From positions 1 through 64,000 of the forward strand of contig NZ_BCWN01000009.1 in assembly GCF_001592225.1 (NCBI RefSeq): a DNA stretch of 64,000 bases, written 5' to 3'. The stretch's first letter is position 1. The number at the start of each line of letters is the position of its first letter. The DNA comes from Castellaniella caeni NBRC 101664. GTDB lineage: Bacteria > Pseudomonadota > Gammaproteobacteria > Burkholderiales > Burkholderiaceae_B. Shown piece by piece: positions 54,501-63,422 of this stretch. The translations under genes and the position numbers were made by a program. Under the pieces are notes generated by a model that made no database searches, had not been told where the DNA came from, and was given only the letters and a program-made list of their open reading frames with translations.

Positions 54501-55370
54501 TCAGGCATTGCCCTTGGCCACGGGGCGGCTGGCGTCGCTGCACCATTCGCTCCATGAGCCGGGATACAGGGCCGAACCGCGCAAACCGGCGAGTTCCATG
54601 GCAAACACGTTGTGGCAGGCCGTGATGCCCGAGCCGCACTGGTGCACGATGCCGTGGTCGAGCCGCTCGCCCAACAGCGATTCGAATTCCTGGCGCAGCT
54701 GGGCCGACGGCTTGAAGTGGCCATCAGCCAGCACGTTGAGGGCGAAGGGCCGGTTGATGGCCCCGGGAATGTGCCCCGCGACGGGGTCCATGGGCTCAAC
54801 CGCGCCGCTGAAGCGGTCGGGCCCGCGGGCGTCCACCACGGTGAACCGCGGCTCGTCGAGATTGGCCAGCACGGCGCGCGCATCGACCACCGGCATGGAT
54901 GGCTTGCCCGACAGCCCCAGGCTTTGCACGGCCTGCGCCTCGCTGACCGAGGCGGTGCGGGTGCCGGTCTCGACCGCCCCGCCGCTGGCCTGCCAGGCCG
55001 CCCAGCCGCCGTCCAGCACCGAGACGGCCTCGTGGCCGACCCAGCGCAGCATCCACCACAAGTGGGCGGCGAACATGCTGTTGTCGGCATCGTAGACCAC
55101 GACCTCGGAACGCGCCGTCAGCCCCTGCGCCCGCAGCAGCGCGACGAACTCGGCGCGGTCGGGCAAGGGGTGGCGGCCGTTGTGCCCCGTGCGGGGCGCG
55201 CTGAGCTGCGTCTCGTGATCCAGAAAGAGCGCCCCCGGAATGTGCCCCGCCTCGTAGGCCCGGCGCCCGGCCTGGTGATCGGATAGCTGGTGGCGCACGT
55301 CGAAGACCAGGCAGCCCGGTCGGGTCAGGCGCGCGCGCAAGGCCTCGGCTTGAATCAATAAGTCGCTCAT
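54501..55370 (-). CDS. sseA: Sulfurtransferase (3-mercaptopyruvate/thiosulfate type)
   Basis: This two-rhodanese-domain enzyme has 289 residues. The active-site loop in the C-terminal domain is QCGSGITACHN, the CGSG(I/V)T form associated with 3-mercaptopyruvate sulfurtransferases. The N-terminal domain is the inactive rhodanese repeat (VFDVRHQLSDHQAGR). It overlaps the downstream EamA gene by 4 bp (ATGA), so the two are co-transcribed. Confidence 0.9.
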   Translation of the reverse strand: MSDLLIQAEALRARLTRPGCLVFDVRHQLSDHQAGRRAYEAGHIPGALFLDHETQLSAPRTGHNGRHPLPDRAEFVALLRAQGLTARSEVVVYDADNSMFAAHLWWMLRWVGHEAVSVLDGGWAAWQASGGAVETGTRTASVSEAQAVQSLGLSGKPSMPVVDARAVLANLDEPRFTVVDARGPDRFSGAVEPMDPVAGHIPGAINRPFALNVLADGHFKPSAQLRQEFESLLGERLDHGIVHQCGSGITACHNVFAMELAGLRGSALYPGSWSEWCSDASRPVAKGNA

Positions 55371-56299
55371 GATGAATGGACCTCCTGGGTTGGCTGAGAA
55401 AGGGGGGCGTCCTGGGGCGCGCCGACGGCGGGCGCGTCAGCCCCCTGCAAGGCGCGGGACTCGGTATATGTGCGCCAGATGGACAAGAGGCCCGAACCGA
55501 TGATGAGCGCGATGCCCGCCCACGCCAGCGGCGCCAGGCGGTCGTTCCAGAACACGATACCGATGAAGGCGGCAAAGATGATGGTGGTGTACTGCAGGGC
55601 CGCCGTCAACAGGGTTGACCCCAGGCCAAAGGCGCGCGTCATGGTGAGCTGTCCCACCAGCCCGGCCAGGCCCAGGCCGGTCAGGGCCAGCAGGGCCAGG
55701 GGGTTGGACGTGTGCCAGCCCTGGATGGCGATGCCGCCGATCCCGGTGAGGCACACCCCGACGGAAAACAGCAGCACCGTGCGCCACTCGGGCTCGCCGA
55801 TCTGGCCCAGCTGGCGAATCTGCATCATGGCGATGCCCGCCATGCCGCCCGCCCCCAGGCCCAGCAAGGCGGCCAGCCACTGATCGTGCTCGATGCTGGG
55901 GCGCAAGATGCCCAGCACCCCGAGAAAGCCCGCCACCACGGCCAGCACGCGCACGGGGTCGCGCTGGGCGCCGCCGAAAAACAGCAGCCAGCCAGCGATG
56001 AACAGCGGCGCGGTGTAGTTGAGGCTGGTGGCCGTGGGCAAGGGCAGGTGCGACAGCGCATAAAAGCCCAACCACATGGAAGTGATGCCGCTGACGTTGC
56101 GCCAGATATGCAGCCGCCAGCTGGACGGGCGGATGGTACGGCGCGTGGAGCGGGCCCAGAAAAACAGCAGCAGCACCGAGGGCACCCCCCGAAACAGCAC
56201 GATCTCGGGCAGCGTGGCGCCCAGATCGGCCGCCACTTTGACGAAGGCCCCCATCATGGCGAACATCGCACACGCCAACAACATCCACAAAGACTGCAT
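55367..56299 (-). CDS. EamA/DMT family transporter
   Basis: This 310-residue inner-membrane protein has about ten hydrophobic helices in two EamA repeats, the second starting near [21 protein letters not shown]. The C-terminal ~30 residues are hydrophilic. I chose the ATG at 56299 ([12 protein letters not shown]). Family members export metabolites such as amino acids or nucleotide precursors. The substrate here is not known. It is transcribed first, then sseA. Confidence 0.85.
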   Translation of the reverse strand: MQSLWMLLACAMFAMMGAFVKVAADLGATLPEIVLFRGVPSVLLLFFWARSTRRTIRPSSWRLHIWRNVSGITSMWLGFYALSHLPLPTATSLNYTAPLFIAGWLLFFGGAQRDPVRVLAVVAGFLGVLGILRPSIEHDQWLAALLGLGAGGMAGIAMMQIRQLGQIGEPEWRTVLLFSVGVCLTGIGGIAIQGWHTSNPLALLALTGLGLAGLVGQLTMTRAFGLGSTLLTAALQYTTIIFAAFIGIVFWNDRLAPLAWAGIALIIGSGLLSIWRTYTESRALQGADAPAVGAPQDAPLSQPTQEVHSS

Positions 56300-56337
56300 T
56301 GTCCGGCACCACGACAGAGAACCATTCAAGAAGCCGA

Positions 56338-56346
56338 TACTATACA
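56338..56346. promoter_or_regulatory. Overlapping divergent -10 elements of htpX and the EamA gene
   Basis: TATACA on the plus strand (56341-56346) and TATAGT on the minus strand (56344-56339) overlap. Predicted leaders are similar, ~36 nt for htpX and ~33 nt for the EamA gene. No clear -35 or heat-shock (sigma-32) consensus is seen on the htpX side. Confidence 0.45.
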
Positions 56347-56388
56347 CTTTGGGCTCGTCACATCCCCACTCGCGGAGCAGTCTTTCAC

Positions 56389-57264
56389 ATGAAACGCATC
56401 GTCCTGTTTCTGGCGACCAACCTGGCCGTGATGCTGGTTCTCAGCATCACCATGAACCTATTGGGCGTTGGCCGTTATCTCACCGCCAACGGCATCAACC
56501 CCGCCCAATTGCTGATCTTCGCCGCCTTCATCGGTTTTGGCGGCGCGTTCATCTCTTTGCTGATGAGCAAATGGATGGCCAAGACCAGCACCGGCGCCCA
56601 GGTGATCGACCCGCAGGCGCCGCGCAACCCGCGCGAAGCCTGGCTGGTGGACACCGTGCATCAGCTGGCCGACCGCGCCGGCATTGGCCGCCCCGAAGTG
56701 GCCATCTACGAAGGCGCACCCAACGCCTTTGCCACCGGGGCCTTTCGCAACGACTCGCTGGTGGCGGTGTCCACCGGCCTGCTGTCCTCCATGACCGAAG
56801 AAGAAGTCACGGCAGTGCTCGGGCACGAGGTCTCGCACATCGCCAACGGCGACATGGTCACGCTCACCCTCATCCAGGGCGTGGTCAACACCTTCGTGGT
56901 CTTTCTCTCGCGCCTGGTGGGCTACTTCATCGACCGCGCCATCCTCAAGAACGAGCGCGGGGTGGGCATGGGCTACTACGCCAGCGTGCTGGTGTGCGAA
57001 ATCCTCTTCGGCGTCGTGGCCTCCATCATCGTGGCCTGGTTCTCCCGCCTGCGCGAATACCGCGCCGACGCGGGCTCGGCCCATCTGCTGGGCGGACGCG
57101 AACCCATGATCCGCGCCCTCGCCCGCCTGGGCGGGGTCGAGGCGGGCGAACTGCCCAAGTCGTTCCAGGCCGCGGGCATCACGGGCGGCGCCCTGGGCGC
57201 CCTCTTCGCCTCGCACCCGCCCATCGAACAGCGCATCGAGGCCCTGCGCCGCCTGCAAGCGTAA
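56389..57264 (+). CDS. htpX: Membrane zinc protease HtpX
   Basis: This inner-membrane metalloprotease degrades damaged membrane proteins. It has 291 residues (E. coli 293). Two N-terminal membrane segments (about 5-25 and 38-58) precede the zinc motif [11 protein letters not shown] (near residue 144), and a second hydrophobic pair near 155-200 follows. The glutamate ligand is in [14 protein letters not shown] chose the ATG at 56389 ([11 protein letters not shown]). It is 18 bp upstream of the Na/Pi transporter gene. Confidence 0.95.
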   Translation: MKRIVLFLATNLAVMLVLSITMNLLGVGRYLTANGINPAQLLIFAAFIGFGGAFISLLMSKWMAKTSTGAQVIDPQAPRNPREAWLVDTVHQLADRAGIGRPEVAIYEGAPNAFATGAFRNDSLVAVSTGLLSSMTEEEVTAVLGHEVSHIANGDMVTLTLIQGVVNTFVVFLSRLVGYFIDRAILKNERGVGMGYYASVLVCEILFGVVASIIVAWFSRLREYRADAGSAHLLGGREPMIRALARLGGVEAGELPKSFQAAGITGGALGALFASHPPIEQRIEALRRLQA

Positions 57265-57282
57265 GGCCGGGGTCAGCCTGCC

Positions 57283-58941
57283 ATGCGCGAATTCCAGGTC
57301 ATCGTCGCCTTCAGCGGTTTCATCGCCCTGCTGCTGTGGGGCGTGCACATGGTGCAGACCGGCGTGCAGCGCGCCTTCGGCAAGGCGCTGGGGCTCTGGC
57401 TGGGCCGCGCCATGGGCTCGCTGCCGCGGGCCTTCGGCACCGGCCTGGTGATCACGGCGGCCATTCAAAGCAGCACGGCCACCGGCCTGATGATCGCCGG
57501 CTTCGCCATGGACGGCCTGGTGCCCCTGGTGCCGGGCCTGTCGGCCATGCTGGGGGCCAACGTCGGCACCACGCTCATCGTGCAGGCGCTGTCCTTCAAT
57601 CCGACGGCGCTCGCCCCCGGCCTGGTGCTAGTGGGGGTCTGGATGTTTCGCCACTATGCGCCCGGCCGCGTGCGCGACCTTGGGCGCGCCTTCATCGGCC
57701 TGGGCCTGCTGCTGCTGTCGCTGCACGAACTGGTCACCATCTTCGAGCCGCTGAAAACCGCCCCCATGCTGGGTACGGCGCTCGACGCACTGGGCGACGC
57801 GCCCCTGCTGGCCCTGCTCGCCAGCACGGCCCTTACCTGGGCCTCGCATTCCAGCGTGGCGGTCGTCGTGCTCATCATGTCGCTGGCCCACCACGGCCTG
57901 GCCAGCCCCGAACTGGCCTACACCCTGGTGCTGGGGGCCAACCTGGGCACAGCCGTCAACCCGGTGCTTGAAAGCGGCCAGGACGACAACCCGGCCTCAC
58001 GGCGCCTGCCCATGGGCAACCTGGGCACGCGCATCGCCGGCTGCCTGCTGGGCATGGCGCTGCTGCCCTGGGCCCACGACATCATGAACGTCCTGGGCCG
58101 CGACCCGGCGCACGGCGTGGCCAACTTTCACCTGGTTTTCAATCTGGTGATCGCCGCCTGCTTCATGCCGATTCTGTCGCCCTACGCCCACCTGCTGCAA
58201 CGTTTCCTGCCGCAGCGCATCAACCCGGACGACCCGGCACGCCCCCGCTACCTGGATGAATCCGCCCGCGAGGTGCCCGCCGTGGCCCTGGGTCAGGCGG
58301 CGCGCGAGGCGCTGCGCCTGACCGACCTGCTGCGCGAATCGCTGCAGCTGACCCAGCGCGCCCTGCTGCAGGGCGACAACAATGCCATCGGACGGGCGCG
58401 CTACCTGAACGGGGCCATCGGCCAGCTCGACCAGGCCATCACCGCCTACCTGGCCACCCAGGACCAGGAAAGCCTGAGCCCGGAAGACGAGCAGTACCTG
58501 AAAACCATCCTCACCTTTTCCATGAATATCGCCCACGCCGCCAGCGTCTCGGGCATGGGGCTGCTGGGGCACGCCAGCCGCCTGAACAAGAAACACTGGG
58601 CGCTCGACGCGGAGCAGCAGGCCGAACTCAAAGAAACGCTCGAACGCCTGCAGCGCAACCTGCGCCAGGCCTCAGCGCTGTTCGTCTCGAGCGACCGCCA
58701 GGTGGCGCGCAGCCTGGCCTTCGAAAAAGAGTATTTCCGCGACCTCGAAGCCAAGGCGGCCGACCGCCACCTGCAGCGCATCAAGATCGGCCGCATCGAA
58801 GCCGCCGACGTCGGTGCCTTCTATCTCGAGGTGCTGCGCGACGCGGGCGGCGTGAACGCCTATCTGGTCAACGCCTCGGCCTACCCGATCCTGGCCCGCT
58901 ACGGCGAGCTGCTGCCCAACCGGCTGCGCGAGGCCGACTGA
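57283..58941 (+). CDS. Na/Pi cotransporter family protein with PhoU-like domain
   Basis: This 552-residue protein has an N-terminal membrane part with the two repeated Na/Pi motifs: TAAIQSSTATGLMIAGF near residue 60 with GANVGTTL, and SHSSVAVVVLIMSL near 190 with GANLGTAVNPV. A C-terminal helical PhoU-like domain of about 200 residues follows. The family imports phosphate with sodium, though some members act on phosphorylation control. Start is the ATG at 57283. Confidence 0.9.
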   Translation: MREFQVIVAFSGFIALLLWGVHMVQTGVQRAFGKALGLWLGRAMGSLPRAFGTGLVITAAIQSSTATGLMIAGFAMDGLVPLVPGLSAMLGANVGTTLIVQALSFNPTALAPGLVLVGVWMFRHYAPGRVRDLGRAFIGLGLLLLSLHELVTIFEPLKTAPMLGTALDALGDAPLLALLASTALTWASHSSVAVVVLIMSLAHHGLASPELAYTLVLGANLGTAVNPVLESGQDDNPASRRLPMGNLGTRIAGCLLGMALLPWAHDIMNVLGRDPAHGVANFHLVFNLVIAACFMPILSPYAHLLQRFLPQRINPDDPARPRYLDESAREVPAVALGQAAREALRLTDLLRESLQLTQRALLQGDNNAIGRARYLNGAIGQLDQAITAYLATQDQESLSPEDEQYLKTILTFSMNIAHAASVSGMGLLGHASRLNKKHWALDAEQQAELKETLERLQRNLRQASALFVSSDRQVARSLAFEKEYFRDLEAKAADRHLQRIKIGRIEAADVGAFYLEVLRDAGGVNAYLVNASAYPILARYGELLPNRLREAD

Positions 58942-58946
58942 GCCCA

Positions 58947-58967
58947 GGGCGCCGGTCGGCGGCGCCC
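58947..58967. terminator. GC hairpin between convergent Na/Pi transporter and polA
   Basis: GGGCGCC pairs with GGCGCCC around a 7-nt loop, just after the transporter stop codon and 10 bp before the polA stop. There is no T-run. It may serve as a bidirectional stop. Confidence 0.4.
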
Positions 58968-58976
58968 CGCCCCCGG

Positions 58977-61706
58977 CTAGTGCGCCGCTCCCCAGTCGGG
59001 GCCCACGCCTACTTCGGCGATCAGCGGCACGGCCAGCTGCGCCACCCCCGCCATCAGCCGGGGAACCTGCGCACGCAGCTGCTCGACCTCGTCGGGCGCC
59101 ACGTCGAACACCAGCTCGTCGTGCACCTGCATGACCATCAGGCTGCGCAAGCGCTGGCCTGACAGCCAGTCTTGCACGGCCACCATGGCCATCTTGATGA
59201 GGTCGGCGGCGGTGCCCTGCATGGGCGCATTGATGGCTGCCCGTTCGGCGGCCGCGGCGCGCGGCCCCTTGGCCCCGGAAAGCTCGGGAAAATACAGGCG
59301 GCGGCCAAAGACGGTTTCGACGTAGCCCTGTTCGCGCGCCTGCTTGCGGATGCGATCCATGTAGTCGGCCACGCCCGGATAGCGCATGAAATAGCGGTCG
59401 ATGTACGACTTGGCCGCCGCCCGGGTGATGCCCAGGTTGGATGCCAGGCCGAACTCGCCCATGCCGTAGATGAGACCGAAATTGATGGCTTTGGCCGCGC
59501 GCCGATGTTCGGCATCGACCTGGTCGGGCGCGATGCCAAAGACCTCGGCGGCCGTCGCCCGGTGAATGTCCTGGCCCTCGGCAAAGGCGCGCCGCAGATT
59601 GGCGTCTTCGGAGACGTGCGCCATGACCCGTAGTTCGATTTGCGAGTAGTCGGCCGACAGCACGCTGCCCAGGCTGGACACGAAGGCCGCGCGTACCCGC
59701 CGCCCTTCGGCGGTGCGCACGGGGATGTTCTGCAGATTAGGGTCGGACGAAGCCAGGCGCCCGGTGATGACGGCGGCCTGCGCGTAGCGGGTGTGCACCC
59801 GGCCCGTGCGCGGGTTGATCATGCGCGGCAGCTTGTCGGTGTAGGTGGACTTGAGCTTGGCGATGCCGCGGTAGTCGAGCAGCAGGCGCGGCAGCGGATA
59901 GTCGGCGGCCAGGCGCGTGAGCACTTCTTCATCGGTGGAAGGCGCGCCGCTGGCCGTCTTGCGCACCACCGGCAGTTGCATCTGTCCAAACAGGATCTCG
60001 CCCAGCTGCTTGGGCGAATTGAGATTGAAGGGCTGGCCGGCCAGCGCATAGGCCTGCGCTTCGAGGTCGATCATCTGCTGGCCCAGCTCGTGGCTTTGCC
60101 GCGCCAGCACCTGGGCATCGATGGCCACACCATTGCGCTCGACGCGCGCCAGCACCGCGGACGTCTGGATTTCGAGTTCGTAGGTGCGCTTCAGGCCGGG
60201 CTCGGCCAGCACCTTGGGCAAGAGCACCTGATGCAGGCGCAAGGTGAAGTCGGCGTCTTCGGCGGCATAATGCGCAGCGGTGTCGAGATCGACCTCGTCG
60301 AAGCCGATCTGCTTGGCGCCCTTGCCGCACAGTTCTTCGTAGGTGGTGCCGGTGACGCCCAGCCACTGGATGCAGAGGTCTTGCAGATTGACGCGCCGGT
60401 GCGACTGCAGCACGTAGGCCTGCAGCATGGTGTCGTGCTGCACGCCTCGCAGCGCCAGGCCCTCGTTGGCGAAGACGTGGGTGTCGTACTTGGCGTGGTG
60501 CAGCAGCTTGGGTGCCGCCGGGTCTTCGATCCAGGGGCGCAGCTGTTCGAGCACCCAGGCGCGATCCAGCTGCTCGGGCGTGCCCGGCGCCCGGTGCCCC
60601 ACGGGAACGTAGGCGGCACGCCCCGGTTCGACCGAGACGGAAAAGCCCACCATCCGGGCTTCCATGGGGTCCAGGCTGGTGGTTTCGGTATCCAGGGCCA
60701 CCAGTTCGGCGGCGCGGATTTTTTCCATCCAGCGCGCAAAACCGGCCTTGTCGAGCACCGCTTCGTATTCGACCGCCGCAGGGGCCTCGGGCACCTGATG
60801 ACGGGCCGCCGCGGAGCGCGCATCCTGCTCGGGGACGCTGTCGGGATTGCCGGTGAGTTCGCGCAGCCAGGTGCGAAACCCGTAATCGTCGTACAGGCGG
60901 TGCAGGGTCTGCGTGTCGGGCGCGTGCAGTTTCAGGGCGCACACCGCATGTTCGGGAGGCAGGTCGCAATCGAGCTTGATCGTGAGCAGCTCGCGGGTGA
61001 GCGGAAAATTGGGGATGGCGGCGCGCAGGTTGGCCCCGGCCACGCCCTTGAGCTGCCCGGCCTGCGCGATCAGGGCATCGATGCTGCCGTATTCGTTGAG
61101 CCACTTGGCCGCCGTCTTGGGCCCCACCTTGACCACGCCCGGCACATTATCGACCGCATCGCCCATCAGCATCAGGTATTCGACGATGCGCTCGGGCGGC
61201 ACGCCAAACTTGCGCACCACACCGTCCGGGTCTTGCCGGTCGCCCGTCATGGTGTTGATGAGCTCGACCTGGTCGTTGACCAGCTGGGCGAGATCCTTGT
61301 CGCCCGTGGAAATAATGGTATAAAAGCCCTCTTTTGCCGCCTGGCTCGCCAGGGTGCCGATGACGTCGTCCGCCTCGACCCCCGGGGTGCAGATGACCGT
61401 CCAGCCCAGCGCGGCCGCCGCCTCGTGTATGGGGGCGATCTGTACGCGCATGTCGTCGGGCATCGAAGGCCGGTTGGCCTTGTACTGCGGGTAGAGCTGC
61501 TCGCGAAACGAGCCGCCAGGGGCATCGAAGACGCAGGCACCGTACTGCGCCGCGTCCTTGTAATCGAGCATCAGCCTCCGTAACATGGAGATGACGCCAT
61601 ACAGAGCCCCGGTGGGCTCGCCGCGCGCGTTGCGCAGATCGGGCATCGCATGATAGGCGCGGTACAGATAACTGGACCCATCCACAAGCAACAAGGTTTT
61701 TTTCAT
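58977..61706 (-). CDS. polA: DNA polymerase I
   Basis: PolA fills gaps and removes primers. It has 909 residues. The 5'-nuclease domain begins MKKTLLLVDGSSYLYRAYHAM. The 3'-5' exonuclease domain is active, judging by LDTETTSLDPM. The polymerase has motif A SADYSQIELRV, motif B RRAAKAINFGLIYG and motif C QVHDELVFD. The ATG at 61706 is firm because conservation starts at residue 2, yet it overlaps the start codon of the divergent LOG gene (CATG). No strong ribosome-binding site precedes it. Confidence 0.97.
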   Translation of the reverse strand: MKKTLLLVDGSSYLYRAYHAMPDLRNARGEPTGALYGVISMLRRLMLDYKDAAQYGACVFDAPGGSFREQLYPQYKANRPSMPDDMRVQIAPIHEAAAALGWTVICTPGVEADDVIGTLASQAAKEGFYTIISTGDKDLAQLVNDQVELINTMTGDRQDPDGVVRKFGVPPERIVEYLMLMGDAVDNVPGVVKVGPKTAAKWLNEYGSIDALIAQAGQLKGVAGANLRAAIPNFPLTRELLTIKLDCDLPPEHAVCALKLHAPDTQTLHRLYDDYGFRTWLRELTGNPDSVPEQDARSAAARHQVPEAPAAVEYEAVLDKAGFARWMEKIRAAELVALDTETTSLDPMEARMVGFSVSVEPGRAAYVPVGHRAPGTPEQLDRAWVLEQLRPWIEDPAAPKLLHHAKYDTHVFANEGLALRGVQHDTMLQAYVLQSHRRVNLQDLCIQWLGVTGTTYEELCGKGAKQIGFDEVDLDTAAHYAAEDADFTLRLHQVLLPKVLAEPGLKRTYELEIQTSAVLARVERNGVAIDAQVLARQSHELGQQMIDLEAQAYALAGQPFNLNSPKQLGEILFGQMQLPVVRKTASGAPSTDEEVLTRLAADYPLPRLLLDYRGIAKLKSTYTDKLPRMINPRTGRVHTRYAQAAVITGRLASSDPNLQNIPVRTAEGRRVRAAFVSSLGSVLSADYSQIELRVMAHVSEDANLRRAFAEGQDIHRATAAEVFGIAPDQVDAEHRRAAKAINFGLIYGMGEFGLASNLGITRAAAKSYIDRYFMRYPGVADYMDRIRKQAREQGYVETVFGRRLYFPELSGAKGPRAAAAERAAINAPMQGTAADLIKMAMVAVQDWLSGQRLRSLMVMQVHDELVFDVAPDEVEQLRAQVPRLMAGVAQLAVPLIAEVGVGPDWGAAH

Positions 61707-62376
61707 GACAGACAACAAAACGAAACGGGTCTCGGCAGAACAACAGATTCCCACAATTATTGCAGAGATGCGCGCCGCCGCCGTGGCTTTTCAGAAAATC
61801 GGCCTGGGCGTGAGCATCTTCGGCAGTGCCCGCATCCCCCGCGGGCACCCCTTCTACGAACTGGGCCAAGAACTGGGCGGGCGCATCGCGCAGCTGGGCG
61901 TGCCCGTCATCGCCGGCGGTGGCCCGGGCCTGATGGAAGCCGCCAACCGCGGCGCCTTCGAGGCGGGCGGGCGCAGCGTCGGGCTCAACATCCGGCTGCC
62001 GCGCGAGACCACCAACAACCCCTATCAAACCGACAGCCTGCACTTTGAATACTTCAATTCGCGCAAGGCATCGTTTTTCATGCACAGCCTGGCGTATGTG
62101 GTGCTGCCCGGCGGCTTCGGCACGCTCGACGAACTCTTCGAGGCCATCACGCTGGTGCAGACCATGAAGCAGCCCCCCGCCCCCATCATTCTGGTGGGCA
62201 CCACGTTCTGGTCGGGCCTCATCGACTGGGTGCGCGACCAATTGGTCACGCACGGCACGGTCAGCCCCTTCGACGTCGATCTCATCACCGTCACCGACGA
62301 CATGGACGAGATCATCCGTCTCATTCAAGAAGCCGTGCAGATCGAGCCCAGCCGCGAACCGGCACTGCCCGAATAA
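61705..62376 (+). CDS. LOG family protein (Rossmann, lysine-decarboxylase-like fold)
   Basis: This 223-residue cytoplasmic protein belongs to the TIGR00730/LOG family, whose plant members release active cytokinins from nucleotides and whose bacterial members are nucleotide 5'-monophosphate nucleosidases. The motifs PGGFGTLDE (near 136) and GGGPGLMEAANRG (near 71) are complete. The ATG at 61705 has AAGG 8 nt upstream. It shares two bases with the divergent polA start. An in-frame ATG at residue 22 is an alternative start. Confidence 0.9.
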   Translation: MTDNKTKRVSAEQQIPTIIAEMRAAAVAFQKIGLGVSIFGSARIPRGHPFYELGQELGGRIAQLGVPVIAGGGPGLMEAANRGAFEAGGRSVGLNIRLPRETTNNPYQTDSLHFEYFNSRKASFFMHSLAYVVLPGGFGTLDELFEAITLVQTMKQPPAPIILVGTTFWSGLIDWVRDQLVTHGTVSPFDVDLITVTDDMDEIIRLIQEAVQIEPSREPALPE

Positions 62377-62488
62377 GGCGGTTCTACGGGTAATGCTTGA
62401 TGCACCGCATCGGCCACCTGAGTTAACATCACGCCTTGTTACCACCGGGAGGCATGCCTTGCAACCCGGTTTCACAGGAGACCACTCG

Positions 62489-63280
62489 ATGAAAACCACC
62501 CTGTTGGGCGCCGCTTTGCTGGTTGCAGCCGGGCTCATCCCCGCCGTCAGTTCCGCCGCCGACACACAAGAGCTGAAGATCGCCACCGAAGCCGGCTACC
62601 CCCCCTTCGAATACCGCAATCCCAATGGCCAGCTCGAAGGCTTTGACATCGACATCGGCAACGAGCTGTGCAAACGCATGCAGCGCAAGTGCGTCTGGAT
62701 CGACCAGTCGTTCGACAGCCTCATCCCGGGCCTGCAGGCACGCAAGTTCGACATCGCCAACTCCACCATGACGGCCACCGAAGCGCGCAAGAAGGTCATC
62801 GACTTCTCCACGCCCATCTTCATCGTGCCCGTCAAGTTGATGGTCAAGAAAGGCAGCGGCCTCGAACCCACGCCCGAATCCCTCAAGGGCAAGCGCGTCG
62901 GCGTGCAGCAAGGCACCACCATGGAAACCTACGCCCGCAAATTCTGGGCGCCGAAAGGGGTCGAGGTCATTTCCTACCCCAGCTACACCAATGCCTACGT
63001 GGACGTGACCGCCGGCCGCCTGGACGCCACGTTCCAAGAGGCCCAGAGCGCGGTTGACGGCTTCCTCAACAAGCCCGAAGGCGCCAACTACGAGCTGGCC
63101 GCCATGACGCTCAAAGACCCGATCCTCAACGAACCCATCGCCATGGGCATGCGCAAGGGCAACACCAAGCTCGAAACCGAGGTCAACAAGAACCTCAAGG
63201 CCATGCTGGCCGACGGCACCATCCAGGGCTTCGCGAAGAAATACTTTGCCAGCGGCCTCATCGAGTTTCCCGCGCAATAA
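62489..63280 (+). CDS. Amino-acid ABC transporter, periplasmic binding protein
   Basis: This 263-residue exported protein has a signal peptide (MKTTLLGAALLVAAG..., cleavage after VSSAA near residue 23) and the SBP family 3 fold. The ligand site includes YPPFEYRNPNG and GFDIDIGNELCKRM, and a disulfide pair probably links Cys61 and Cys69. It most resembles lysine/arginine/ornithine- and histidine-binding proteins. I chose the ATG at 62489 with AGGAG 8 nt upstream. A hairpin separates it from the permease gene. Confidence 0.9.
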   Translation: MKTTLLGAALLVAAGLIPAVSSAADTQELKIATEAGYPPFEYRNPNGQLEGFDIDIGNELCKRMQRKCVWIDQSFDSLIPGLQARKFDIANSTMTATEARKKVIDFSTPIFIVPVKLMVKKGSGLEPTPESLKGKRVGVQQGTTMETYARKFWAPKGVEVISYPSYTNAYVDVTAGRLDATFQEAQSAVDGFLNKPEGANYELAAMTLKDPILNEPIAMGMRKGNTKLETEVNKNLKAMLADGTIQGFAKKYFASGLIEFPAQ

Positions 63281-63357
63281 ACCGGCAGGCTCCGGCCCGC
63301 ACCATTCAGTGCCCGCCAGCCCGCCGCCACACGCGGGGGCCGGGTGCGCGGGACACT

Positions 63358-63406
63358 GACCGCCCGAACGTGCCTTGCCACGCGCCCGTTCGGGCGGTCA
63401 CCTTTT
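63358..63406 (+). terminator. Strong hairpin between binding-protein and permease genes
   Basis: A perfect 13-bp stem (GACCGCCCGAACG at 63358-63370 with its complement at 63387-63399) closes a 16-nt loop and is followed by ACCTTTT. It is a good intrinsic terminator or partial terminator. It would lower permease expression relative to the binding protein and protect the upstream mRNA 3' end. Confidence 0.7.
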
Positions 63407-63422
63407 CTCTATCTGGCATTCC

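Noticed and set aside
57654-57894. Minus-strand frames inside the Na/Pi transporter gene
   Set aside because: They sit opposite conserved membrane motifs and have no independent support.
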